A stretch of 64,000 bases of DNA, from positions 496,001 through 560,000 of the forward strand of contig NZ_JABTEL010000001.1 in NCBI RefSeq assembly GCF_013285155.1, in the 5' to 3' direction. Positions 53,863 to 62,746 of the stretch are shown in pieces (the stretch's first letter is position 1; the number at the start of each line of letters is the position of its first letter). A model generated the notes under the pieces. That model did no database searches, was not told the DNA's origin, and was given only the letters and a program-made list of their open reading frames with translations. This DNA comes from Winogradskyella undariae (GTDB lineage: Bacteria; Bacteroidota; Bacteroidia; Flavobacteriales; Flavobacteriaceae). A program made the position numbers and the translations under genes.

Positions 53863-53874
53863 AAATTAATTGTT

Positions 53875-54576
53875 TTGAATAAAGTTATAAAACTACAAGA
53901 TTTAGGAACCAAAGATTTTAAGGAAACTTGGGATTATCAAGAAGAGATCTTTAAATCTATTTTAGATACCAAGATAAAGAATAGACGAGAGGATGCTAAT
54001 TTGGTTACAGAAAATCATTTTATCTTTGTAGAGCACCCACACGTTTATACTTTAGGTAAAAGTGGTCACTTATCTAATTTATTACTCTCAGAAGACCAAC
54101 TTGCCAAAAAAGGTGCAACATTCTATAAAATTAATAGGGGAGGTGATATTACATATCACGGTCCAGGACAAATAGTAGGATATCCTATTTTAGATTTAGA
54201 TAATTTCTTTACAGATATTCATAAATATTTACGTTTTCTAGAAGAAGTAATCATTCTTACTTTGGGTGAATATGGTTTAAAAACCGAACGCAGTCCCGGA
54301 GAAACAGGTGTGTGGTTAGGTGTAGGTACGCCGTTTGCACGTAAAATTTGTGCTATGGGAGTTAGAGCTAGTCGTTGGGTTACAATGCACGGATTTGCAC
54401 TTAATGTAAACGCTGATTTAGGATACTTTGATAACATTATTCCATGTGGAATAAAAGGAAAAGCAGTAACAACTTTAAATAATGAATTAGGGGTTGATCT
54501 AGTTAATGAAGCTGAAGTTAAAGCTAAAATATTAAAGAATTTTAGTACACTTTTTGAGGCTTCTTTTATAGACTAG
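53875..54576 (+). CDS. lipB: Octanoyl-ACP:protein octanoyltransferase LipB
   Basis: A 233-residue enzyme that moves octanoate from acyl carrier protein to lipoyl domains, the first step of lipoate attachment. It supplies the lipoyl group needed by the E2 protein encoded at 25382. Motifs: HVYTLGKSGH, NRGGDITYHGPGQIVGYPI, the lysine in ARKICAMGV, HGFALNVN and the catalytic Cys in IPCGIKGKAVTT. It starts with TTG at 53875. Its end overlaps the convergent DUF1275 gene by 4 bases. Confidence 0.93.
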   Translation: MNKVIKLQDLGTKDFKETWDYQEEIFKSILDTKIKNRREDANLVTENHFIFVEHPHVYTLGKSGHLSNLLLSEDQLAKKGATFYKINRGGDITYHGPGQIVGYPILDLDNFFTDIHKYLRFLEEVIILTLGEYGLKTERSPGETGVWLGVGTPFARKICAMGVRASRWVTMHGFALNVNADLGYFDNIIPCGIKGKAVTTLNNELGVDLVNEAEVKAKILKNFSTLFEASFID

Positions 54577-55343
54577 ATTACAGATTTAAATAGATTTTTA
54601 TTTACAGCTTTTCTTCTTTGTTTGTACTTTCTTTTAGTTTTTATTAATCGATATCTAAAATCATCAAAAAACAGACTGACCAATAAGATTATTGCGCCGA
54701 CAATTAGTGTGTTTAATTTAAAGTTTAGTCTTGTATAAAGAAAACCTCCCATTAGTCCACCAGAAAAGAAGAAATAGATAATAAAAATTCGAAGTTTGAT
54801 GGTTGATTTAATTGTATCTCTATTGGGGTGATAAATAGGGAATAATAACTGAGAAAGTTCAATACCTAAGTCTGTAAATAATCCCGTAAGGTGTGTTGTT
54901 CTTACAACTGCATTAGAAATTTTAGTGACAAAAGAGTTTTGAAGTCCCATAGCAAACAGAAGTGCACAAACAATAAGGTCTGAGTATTTTATTGCTCCAG
55001 TATCACTAATAAGTGCAATTGATATTAGAATTAAGCACTCTAGCAATGTAGGAAGTACAAAGACATTCAACCTCTTGTTTCCTCTATATTTTTCAATAAG
55101 AAAGCTAGACGAAAAAGAACCAAACAGGAAAGAGAAAAAATAAAGAAAATAGATGGTTCCTTTCCAAAATTCAAAATTAGCAACATCACTTATAAAAAGT
55201 GCAAAATGACCTGTTACATTGGTTGTTAATTCTCCAAAAGCTAAAAATCCAGAGACATTCACAATACCAGCGACAAAGGATAAAATAGTAGCAATTCGCA
55301 GATTATGTTTTATAGTTCTGCTTGTGCCTTGATGTCTAAACAT
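54573..55343 (-). CDS. YoaK/DUF1275-family membrane protein
   Basis: A 256-residue protein with about six membrane segments. It has the family opening ILSFVAGIVNVSGFLAFGEL, then TTNVTGHFALFISDVA, and MGLQNSFVTKISNAVVRTTH with LTGLFTDLG. A basic C-terminal tail (RLIKTKRKYKQRRK) faces the cytoplasm. The family is widespread with no known function. Confidence 0.9.
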   Translation of the reverse strand: MFRHQGTSRTIKHNLRIATILSFVAGIVNVSGFLAFGELTTNVTGHFALFISDVANFEFWKGTIYFLYFFSFLFGSFSSSFLIEKYRGNKRLNVFVLPTLLECLILISIALISDTGAIKYSDLIVCALLFAMGLQNSFVTKISNAVVRTTHLTGLFTDLGIELSQLLFPIYHPNRDTIKSTIKLRIFIIYFFFSGGLMGGFLYTRLNFKLNTLIVGAIILLVSLFFDDFRYRLIKTKRKYKQRRKAVNKNLFKSVI

Positions 55344-55366
55344 TTTATTTAAATTGCTAATTAAAA

Positions 55367-56419
55367 TTAAGCCTCGTCATTAAAAAACACTTTGTAGTAA
55401 TGCATTTTCTTTTCTTCATCGTAACCACGTTCTAAATATTCTGCAGAAGCATCTGGTGCATCAACATCAAGTTTTATTTGAATGTTTGTATCGAGTTTTA
55501 TTTCTGTTTTAATTTTTTGTTTTTGCTTTTTTAAAGCGACTTCAGAAACGTCAAATTGATTTCTAATTAATACTTTATTGTCTGTTTCGTATGTTTTTTT
55601 ATAGTCTTCAAACAACTGTATTTTATCTTCTTCTGCAAATACTTCTTCTTTAAATGTGTCGATATTTACAATTTCATTTTCCTTGAAAAAATCAACGGTT
55701 TTAGCTAAGAAATTACTTTGCTCTTGACCTCCGAAATTTGGTTGCAAAACTTCTTTAGAAAACTCTCTACAAAGCTCAATACAGTTTTTAGTGTGTTGGT
55801 TACTATCGTCTGGGTACTTAATGTTTAAGAAGCTTTTAATCCAGTATTGTGTATCATAAGAATTGTTGTCTACACTAAGCACAATTTTACCTTCCATATC
55901 GGATGTATTCAAAATTAGACAGCCTTTATCTACTTTTTTTGCCTGAATACCTTTCTGAACTAAAATATCGTAATTATTACCGTCTTCTAAATACGTTTGA
56001 AAAAACTCAGTTTTATTTTCTATTTTAAAAATACCAATGGCATCTGTAAAATAATCTTCGTATTGAATGTTTTCAAAATGACAAATAAGAACATCTCCTG
56101 TTTTGATTTGAGCAGAATTACTTTGTTCAAATAAATGGGTGACAATGTGCTTAGATATGTCTACAAAATCAGCATCGTCTTTAAATAATTGCTCGCTATA
56201 AGTGTTAATTTCATTAAGGGCAACATCGCTATGGTGATGAAAACGATAACTTTCTGCAACACTAACAAATGGTTTTAAAAGATAAGGTAGCATTAAATGG
56301 TAAGTAGCTTCATCAAAATCTACACTAGCATCTGAAAAAGCATTTTTTGTGCCATTAAATTTGTTACCAACTTTATGAATAATACAGCTTTTTATAGAAG
56401 CTTTTTGTCTTTTTATCAT
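55367..56419 (-). CDS. Nucleoid-associated protein (NdpA/NA37 family)
   Basis: A 350-residue protein. It begins IKSCIIHKVGNKFNGTKNAF, then FDEATYHLMLPYLLKPF, and includes DVLICHFENIQYEDYFTDAI and LGL-like strands typical of the 37-kDa nucleoid-associated group (YejK-like). The C-terminal part KIKTEIKLDTNIQIKLDVDA would form the conserved beta end. Family members bind DNA or nucleoids; the exact role here is unknown. Confidence 0.85.
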   Translation of the reverse strand: MIKRQKASIKSCIIHKVGNKFNGTKNAFSDASVDFDEATYHLMLPYLLKPFVSVAESYRFHHHSDVALNEINTYSEQLFKDDADFVDISKHIVTHLFEQSNSAQIKTGDVLICHFENIQYEDYFTDAIGIFKIENKTEFFQTYLEDGNNYDILVQKGIQAKKVDKGCLILNTSDMEGKIVLSVDNNSYDTQYWIKSFLNIKYPDDSNQHTKNCIELCREFSKEVLQPNFGGQEQSNFLAKTVDFFKENEIVNIDTFKEEVFAEEDKIQLFEDYKKTYETDNKVLIRNQFDVSEVALKKQKQKIKTEIKLDTNIQIKLDVDAPDASAEYLERGYDEEKKMHYYKVFFNDEA

Positions 56420-56506
56420 GGGGTTAAATCATCTTTAAAATAAATAGGTAATACTGTAATGTTAACGTTTAAATGTTTTAACTACTTACAGAAATAATAC
56501 TAGGAT

Positions 56507-58876
56507 TTAGTTCAATTTATATACTACAATAGTTTGGTCATCACTTTGGGTAATCAGTTCTAAACCGTTGTCATTATCTAATTTTTCTAATGTTGCAGCT
56601 CCAATACCGAAAACAGGAAAATTAGGAATAGACTTTACTTGACTGTCAAAAAGATAGACTTTTTTAGATTGTTTATCTGTTGTAGTGACATAAATTTTAT
56701 CATTCAAATAGAAAATTCTTGGTTCTGAGTAATCACCATAATCTAAATCTATTTTTCTAGATTTTATTGTAAGCCTATTTTCTCTTAATGAAACAAGCGT
56801 TTTACTGGTTGTGCTTATTTTATGCTTATCAGTGAGATTAAGGTTTTCGGACGTTTGTTTTCCTCTAGTGTCAACCTGAATTAATTCTCCAAGTGTATTT
56901 GTTGTTGTAAACTTGTTTTGATATAAATACACTTCGTTATCCGAAAAGCGAATTTTGTCTTTTGCGTTTGCTCTTGCGCTACCTTGTCTGTTTAATATTT
57001 TTAAATTTTCTCCAGCTCCAAAAACAATATAATCTTTTGTTCCTATTCTGTAATGTTTGGGTTGAGATATTATATTGGAGTTATTATTTTTATACTTAAA
57101 ACCATTAACAGCTTGTCCTTTTGCATTATACATTAAAAGATTTTTGCCTTGGGTTACAAGTAATCTATAATTCTTCTTTTTATCATAATCAAATACAGAA
57201 AGGGGTTGTGTAATAGCATCATTAAATTTTAAAGGGAATGGTGATACATCGTTACCATTTCTGTCTAAAACATATATACGATTAGAGGTGGCGAAAGCTA
57301 ATTGTAATCGACCATTTTTATACATGTCAATTTGCTCAATTTTGCCTAAAATTTTATTTTGAAGTTTTTTCTTCCAAAGAATATTTCCAGAGCTTGATAT
57401 AAGATAAAGTGTATTGTTTGTGTCTTGAGCAACAATATCATTGGCTTTAGTAATATGGTTCTTAACCGTTTGTGGAGCTTTTATTAATGGTGCTTCAAGT
57501 TTTGTTGTAAAGGCTTCGTTTACAGAATTTGTAGCTGCTCGTTTTTTAAATTTCTGAATAATACCATTAATGTGAGTGTAATTATCTTCCTGTATAAATT
57601 GTACAGCATTAGCATTATAACCGTCAAGGTTTTCTCCCATTATAGATGATAATTCTTTAGAATCTTTGTATATAAATAGGGATGCTTCGTCACTTAAATT
57701 ATCATTGATATTAATAAAAGCATCAGAATTTACAAGGGTGTTGTTATTTAAAGCGTCTGTAAGTATTTCTTTTAGATGGTCTGTGGTTTCAGAAAAAATA
57801 ATAAAATTTTCAAAAACAGAAAAGTACTGTGCGTTTTCAAAACTGATAAAAGGTTTTAAAATGGTTTTGAAATAATCGTGATCTTCAAATTCAAAAATGT
57901 CAAAATCTCTAAATGATTCTGTGTAAGATTTGTTTTCAATAGATTCTACTAGAAAGTTAGGGTCTAAAGAATGAAGTATAAGAGCATTATCGATTAACGC
58001 AATTTCGTTTGTGAAATTTAAAAAAGTGTTAGAGTTATCAGCATCTTCACCTTTTAGTTTTGTATTATTTTTGAAGAATACTGAGAAATCATCGTAAGCA
58101 ATACTTAATAATGATTCTGTATTTCGTGGAACTACTGCAGGACTATTCGTTTTTTGTGGGATAGTATTTTTAAAGCTATCAATGTAATTATAACTAGAAT
58201 CTTTAGAGGTTAATATTCCATTGTAACTTAGACCTGTGTCATTATATTTAAGATCTAGAACGGTAAAGTTGGTTTTACCTTTATTTATGAAATCTGAGAA
58301 TAATAATTTTGAATAATTTTTTACTGTAGGTTTAAAGATTATAGAAGCAACAGATTTTTTATCAGCAGTTTCAATGAGTTTACTGATTTCTGTATTTTCA
58401 TTTTCGGAATTTAATGTTTTTATAAGTTCTAAATTATTAGAGCCAGCAAAAGTGTTTCCAATAATTTTATGATAGATAGTATTGTCGTTTATTTGAGTCT
58501 TTTCAATTTTTGAATCGGCTAAAGTTTCAGAAATAAGATTAGGTATAGAATCGATTACAAATAATGTACTATCGTGTTTTGTTAGCACTAAATAATCAGG
58601 ATTTGTATTGATGGAATCTGTAAAAGAAATATAAACTTGATTTGTTGTGTTTAAGTTGTTTAGGATAGGGATAATGTTTTTTAACTGCTCATTATATATA
58701 GTAGAAAGAATATCATTATTTTCAATACTATTAATAAAATCGTTAAGCTCATTAACTTGAATAATTACATCTGTTTTATTGGGTATAAATTGATGCGCTT
58801 GCTTGGTTTTGTTGTAGTCTTTTTGACATGACAAAACAAATAAGAATAAAATCAATAAAAAACCAAGTCGCTTCAT
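56507..58876 (-). CDS. Two-domain lipoprotein: DUF3352-like N-terminus and beta-propeller-like C-terminus
   Basis: A 789-residue lipoprotein (LFLFVLSCQKDYNK). The N-terminal half (about 30-450) opens QFIPNKTDVIIQVNELNDFI and resembles DUF3352-type domains that recur in Bacteroidota. The C-terminal part (about 475-789) has short repeating blades (NNTLYLISSSGNILWKKKLQ, NRIYVLDRNGNDVSPFPLKF, KKVYLFDSQVKSIPNFPVFG) of a PQQ/WD-like propeller. It probably binds a partner in the periplasm. It is next to rnhB on the same strand, with an exact -7 box upstream. Confidence 0.75.
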   Translation of the reverse strand: MKRLGFLLILFLFVLSCQKDYNKTKQAHQFIPNKTDVIIQVNELNDFINSIENNDILSTIYNEQLKNIIPILNNLNTTNQVYISFTDSINTNPDYLVLTKHDSTLFVIDSIPNLISETLADSKIEKTQINDNTIYHKIIGNTFAGSNNLELIKTLNSENENTEISKLIETADKKSVASIIFKPTVKNYSKLLFSDFINKGKTNFTVLDLKYNDTGLSYNGILTSKDSSYNYIDSFKNTIPQKTNSPAVVPRNTESLLSIAYDDFSVFFKNNTKLKGEDADNSNTFLNFTNEIALIDNALILHSLDPNFLVESIENKSYTESFRDFDIFEFEDHDYFKTILKPFISFENAQYFSVFENFIIFSETTDHLKEILTDALNNNTLVNSDAFININDNLSDEASLFIYKDSKELSSIMGENLDGYNANAVQFIQEDNYTHINGIIQKFKKRAATNSVNEAFTTKLEAPLIKAPQTVKNHITKANDIVAQDTNNTLYLISSSGNILWKKKLQNKILGKIEQIDMYKNGRLQLAFATSNRIYVLDRNGNDVSPFPLKFNDAITQPLSVFDYDKKKNYRLLVTQGKNLLMYNAKGQAVNGFKYKNNNSNIISQPKHYRIGTKDYIVFGAGENLKILNRQGSARANAKDKIRFSDNEVYLYQNKFTTTNTLGELIQVDTRGKQTSENLNLTDKHKISTTSKTLVSLRENRLTIKSRKIDLDYGDYSEPRIFYLNDKIYVTTTDKQSKKVYLFDSQVKSIPNFPVFGIGAATLEKLDNDNGLELITQSDDQTIVVYKLN

Positions 58877-58878
58877 TA

Positions 58879-58896
58879 AATCTAAAATTTTAGATT
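58879..58896. promoter_or_regulatory. 18-bp perfect palindrome in the leader of the two-domain lipoprotein gene
   Basis: AATCTAAAATTTTAGATT lies between the -7 box (58898-58905) and the ATG at 58876. It could be an operator or form a short leader hairpin. Confidence 0.45.
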
Positions 58897-58897
58897 A

Positions 58898-58905
58898 CAA
58901 ATATA
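58898..58905 (-). promoter_or_regulatory. -7 box of the two-domain lipoprotein gene
   Basis: TATATTTG on the minus strand, an exact TAnnTTTG match, 22 bases before the ATG. Confidence 0.55.
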
Positions 58906-58972
58906 AAAAGTTATAACCACTATAATTTTAAAACTAGACATTAATGCTAGCGTAAAAGAATTTAAATTTATG

Positions 58973-59575
58973 TTAGATGTCTAAATTGTATTGCACAGGG
59001 AGTAATCGAAATGTTTTTCTGTGATACTTGGTAATACCATATTCTTTTATTGCTGCTCTGTGTTCTTTGGTAGGGTAACCTTTGTTCTGTTTCCAATTAT
59101 ACATTGGAAATTCTTCATGAATTTTTTCCATATATGCATCTCTGTAAGTTTTTGCTAACACAGAAGCAGCTGCAATACTTAAATATTTGCCATCACCTTT
59201 TATAATAGTTTCAAAAGGAATCTTTTTATAAGGTTTAAATTTATTACCATCTACGATGATAAATTCAGGTACTATTTTTAATTTAGAAATAGAACCGTGC
59301 ATGGCCAAAATAGAGGCGTTTAAAATGTTAATTTCGTCAATTTTGGCTTCAAATATGTGTTGTATAGCAAAAGAAATACTTTGTTGTTCTATGATTGGTT
59401 TTAGATCAGACCGCTTTTTTTCTGAAAGTTGTTTCGAGTCATTTAAAACATTGTTCTTAAATGAAGTAGGTAAAATAACGGCTGCTGCAGTAACCGGGCC
59501 TGCCAAACAACCACGACCAGCTTCGTCGGTACCACATTCTAAAATATATGATGAATATTGAGATTTTAGTGTCAA
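58973..59575 (-). CDS. rnhB: Ribonuclease HII
   Basis: A 200-residue RNase H-fold enzyme that cuts RNA in RNA-DNA hybrids, including single ribonucleotides. The signature [20 protein letters not shown] carries the DEAGRG active-site acids; [20 protein letters not shown] and [13 protein letters not shown] complete it. It appears to start with TTG at 59575. A -7 box TAACTTTG lies at 59592-59599. Confidence 0.95.
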   Translation of the reverse strand: MTLKSQYSSYILECGTDEAGRGCLAGPVTAAAVILPTSFKNNVLNDSKQLSEKKRSDLKPIIEQQSISFAIQHIFEAKIDEINILNASILAMHGSISKLKIVPEFIIVDGNKFKPYKKIPFETIIKGDGKYLSIAAASVLAKTYRDAYMEKIHEEFPMYNWKQNKGYPTKEHRAAIKEYGITKYHRKTFRLLPVQYNLDI

Positions 59576-59591
59576 AAGAAGTTTTTTTTTA

Positions 59592-59599
59592 CAAAGTTA
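59592..59599 (-). promoter_or_regulatory. -7 box of rnhB
   Basis: TAACTTTG on the minus strand matches TAnnTTTG, 17 bases before the TTG start. Confidence 0.5.
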
Positions 59600-59609
59600 A
59601 AATTTTAAC

Positions 59610-59637
59610 GCAACCTTTTTACACTTTTGCCATCTAA
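59610..59637 (+). promoter_or_regulatory. ECF-sigma-like promoter upstream of susC
   Basis: GCAACC (59610-59615) and CATCTAA (59631-59637) are separated by 15 bases. The AAC core at -35 and a C-rich -10 fit ECF sigma factors. The arrangement is repeated upstream of the Spy-like gene at 48012. The susC ATG is about 150 bases downstream, leaving a long leader with no other feature I recognise. Confidence 0.45.
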
Positions 59638-59788
59638 CTAGAGAGTGTACGGGATAAACAATAAAGAAACTACTTTCTTGAATTGTTATTATTATCGTAA
59701 TGTTGTTAACATTTTTTTAGCAAAAAGCCTTGCTTATTTAATATTTAATTAAGATGTTTGCAATTAGACTAACTCAAATAATTGTTTT

Positions 59789-62734
59789 ATGAAATTAAAA
59801 TTAACATGGTTATTAACGCTTTTTATGGCGTTCGTGATGCAGTTTTCTTTTGCACAAGAGAAAACTGTCACAGGTACGGTTACTACTGCTTCGGATGATT
59901 TTCCTCTTCCGGGTGCAAGTGTAATTGTAAAAGGTACTTCTAATGGTCAACAGACTGATTTTGATGGTAAATTTACTATCAAGGTTAATCAAGGTGATAT
60001 ATTAGTCGTTTCCTATGTAGGTATGTTGCCTGCAGAAATTAAAGTTGGGTCTTCTAATTCTTACAATGTTGCATTGAAAGATGGAAGTACTCTTGAAGAA
60101 GTAGTAATTGTTGCTTATGGAGAGCAGAAGAAAGAATCTGTACTTGGTGCTGTTTCTACTGTTGGAGCTAAAGATATCGAGCAAGTTCCAATCGGGTCTT
60201 TTGATCAAATTCTTAAAGGAAAATCTCCTGGTTTACATATTGCATCTGGTTCAGGTCAGCCTGGTTCTAGTGCTAAAGTAAGAATTAGAGGTACTCACTC
60301 TATTAATGGTGGTTCTGATCCTTTATATATTATGGATGGAGTTCCAATTACTTCTAGTGATTTTGCAACATTAAATGCAAATGATTTTGAAAATATTACG
60401 GTTTTAAAAGATGCGGCTTCAACTTCTATTTATGGATCTAGAGGTAGTAGTGGTGTTATATTAATTACTACTAAGAGAGGTGTTGCTGGAGTGTCTAAAG
60501 TTAAATATTCTACTCAATACGGTATTTCTGAAATTGGAGACTTGCGTTTTGAAATGATGAATGCTCAAGAGAAAATGACTTTTGAAAACTGGAAAACACC
60601 AGGGACATGGTCTGATGCAGATATTGCAAATGCAGAAACAACAGATTGGAGTGATTATTTCTTTAGAACAGGTATTACACAAACACATGATTTTTCTGTG
60701 TCTGGTGGTAATGAAAAAACTCAGTTTTTTACATCTGTAGGTATGTATGATCAAGAAGGTATTGCGCTTCGTTCTAGCTTACAGAGATTTACTGCAAGGT
60801 TAAATGTAGATCATAAAGTTTCTGATAAATTTAAAATTGGTGTTAAGACATCTATTGGGTATTCTAAATCTAATTATATAAGTTCTGAAGCTTCTATTAA
60901 TACAAATAACCCTTTTGCTGTTGTGTATTTAGCTCAGCCTTATGAGACACCTTACAATCCTGATGGTTCTTATAATACAGGTATTTCTGATCAAGGTACT
61001 CCTTTATTAGGTGGTAATGCTTTAGAAAATCTTAATGTTAATAGTAGTGTACAAAATGACTTAAAAATTAATATTAGTGGTAATGCTAGTTTAGAGTTTA
61101 TGAAAAATGTTACAGCGAGAGTTAATATTGGTGTAGATTATATTGATAGAAAATTTGAGCGTGGTGTATCACCAGATACTTTTTTTGGTGCTAATGCTGG
61201 TTTTATAGGTGATGAAGGTACTTATGAATTTAGTAATACATTTATTGCTAACATTAACGCGCTTTCTAGTTTAAGCTATAATAATACTTTTAATGATGTT
61301 CATAATTTAAATGTGTCTGCATTTGTAGAGTATTACAAATATCATGCTTTTAATGCTAATTTTGCAGGTTATGGTATTGATGCTAAGCGTCTTGGTTATG
61401 CTACAGGTATTACAGCTGGTACTGATACTAATGGGTTTATACCTGATGTTGGAGGTAGTGTAACTCAAAGAGGTTTATTTGGTGCGTTTACAAATATCAA
61501 ATATGATTATGATAGCAAGTATTTTGCAGAATTTACTTTACGTAAAGATGCTTCTTCTAGATTCTCTGATGCTAATAAATGGGGTACATTTTACGCTGTA
61601 GCAGCAGGTTGGGCTATTCATAATGAAGATTTCTTAACAGCTAGTTGGATTAATAACTTAAAATTAAGAGCAAGTATAGGTACAACAGGTAATCAAGCAG
61701 GTATTGCTGATTTTCAAGATGAAGGTACTTATGGTACAGCTTCTTATGCAGGGCTTTCAGGTTTATCTGTAGCTTCAATTGGTAACAACCAATTAAAATG
61801 GGAAGAGTCTGAGAAATTTAACGTAGGTGTAGATTACGGTTTTTTCAATAATAGATTAAGAGGTAGTATTGATTATTATATCGAAAGTATTTCAGATTTA
61901 TTTATTGATCAATCATTATCTTATTCTTCAGGGTTTGCTTCTATTGATGCCAATGCAGGTAAAATGCAAAATAAAGGTTTTGATGGACAAATTGATGGTA
62001 CTGTTTTACAAACCAAAGATTTTTCTTGGAGCTTAAACTTTAATTTTAACTATAACAAAAATGAAATTACAGATTTAGGTCAAGTTGATGAATACCAGCT
62101 TGGAACTTCAATTGTTAGAGAAGGTTTAGCTTTTGGATCTCATTATGCTGTAGGATGGGCAGGGGTTAACCCAGCAAACGGTCAGCCTTTATATTTAGAT
62201 GCTGATGGTAATGTTACAGATACTTATAGTGAAGACAATAGTTTAGCACAATGGGGAAGTTATGAGCCTACTTGGACTGGTGGTTTTGGTTCTCAAATTA
62301 ATTATAAAGGATTTAGTGCATCAGCACAATTTACTTGGGTAGAGGATTATTATAGATTTAATAACCAATCTTTCTTTCAAGAAAATGCAAACTTTTCACA
62401 ATATAACCTAGCGACATCAATGTTAGATATTTGGAGAACTCCAGGTCAGGTTACAGATACTCAAGGTTTTGCTTATAATAGAGAATTCAGTTCTAAAGAT
62501 ATTGAAGATGCTTCTTATGTGAGATTAACTAACGTAACAATTGGGTATACATTTACCTCTGAACAGTTAGGTGATACTAATTTATTTTCTGGTATGAGAT
62601 TCTATGTTCAAGGTCAAAACCTTTATACATGGACTAACTTCTCAGGTTTCGATCCTGAAGATGATAATAATATTGCAGGATATGAGTATCCAACACCTAG
62701 AACAATTACGTTTGGTGTAGATTTAAACTTTTAA
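59789..62734 (+). CDS. SusC/RagA-family TonB-dependent outer-membrane transporter
   Basis: A 981-residue transporter. The signal peptide ends FSFAQ. A carboxypeptidase-regulatory-like domain (about 25-100) has TVTGTVTTASDDFPLPGASV and DFDGKFTIKV. The TonB box/plug start is LEEVVIVAYGEQKKESVLGA, and the plug has RIRGTHSINGGSDPLYIMDG and STSIYGSRGSSGVILITTKR. The beta-barrel ends YPTPRTITFGVDLNF. With the SusD protein it imports an oligomer, probably a glycan or peptide. No enzyme genes lie nearby to show which. Confidence 0.95.
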   Translation: MKLKLTWLLTLFMAFVMQFSFAQEKTVTGTVTTASDDFPLPGASVIVKGTSNGQQTDFDGKFTIKVNQGDILVVSYVGMLPAEIKVGSSNSYNVALKDGSTLEEVVIVAYGEQKKESVLGAVSTVGAKDIEQVPIGSFDQILKGKSPGLHIASGSGQPGSSAKVRIRGTHSINGGSDPLYIMDGVPITSSDFATLNANDFENITVLKDAASTSIYGSRGSSGVILITTKRGVAGVSKVKYSTQYGISEIGDLRFEMMNAQEKMTFENWKTPGTWSDADIANAETTDWSDYFFRTGITQTHDFSVSGGNEKTQFFTSVGMYDQEGIALRSSLQRFTARLNVDHKVSDKFKIGVKTSIGYSKSNYISSEASINTNNPFAVVYLAQPYETPYNPDGSYNTGISDQGTPLLGGNALENLNVNSSVQNDLKINISGNASLEFMKNVTARVNIGVDYIDRKFERGVSPDTFFGANAGFIGDEGTYEFSNTFIANINALSSLSYNNTFNDVHNLNVSAFVEYYKYHAFNANFAGYGIDAKRLGYATGITAGTDTNGFIPDVGGSVTQRGLFGAFTNIKYDYDSKYFAEFTLRKDASSRFSDANKWGTFYAVAAGWAIHNEDFLTASWINNLKLRASIGTTGNQAGIADFQDEGTYGTASYAGLSGLSVASIGNNQLKWEESEKFNVGVDYGFFNNRLRGSIDYYIESISDLFIDQSLSYSSGFASIDANAGKMQNKGFDGQIDGTVLQTKDFSWSLNFNFNYNKNEITDLGQVDEYQLGTSIVREGLAFGSHYAVGWAGVNPANGQPLYLDADGNVTDTYSEDNSLAQWGSYEPTWTGGFGSQINYKGFSASAQFTWVEDYYRFNNQSFFQENANFSQYNLATSMLDIWRTPGQVTDTQGFAYNREFSSKDIEDASYVRLTNVTIGYTFTSEQLGDTNLFSGMRFYVQGQNLYTWTNFSGFDPEDDNNIAGYEYPTPRTITFGVDLNF

Positions 62735-62746
62735 AATAAATTGATA

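Noticed and set aside
59576..59788. tRNA or small RNA gene in the gap before susC
   Set aside because: No cloverleaf or known RNA motif was seen; only promoter-like sequences are present.
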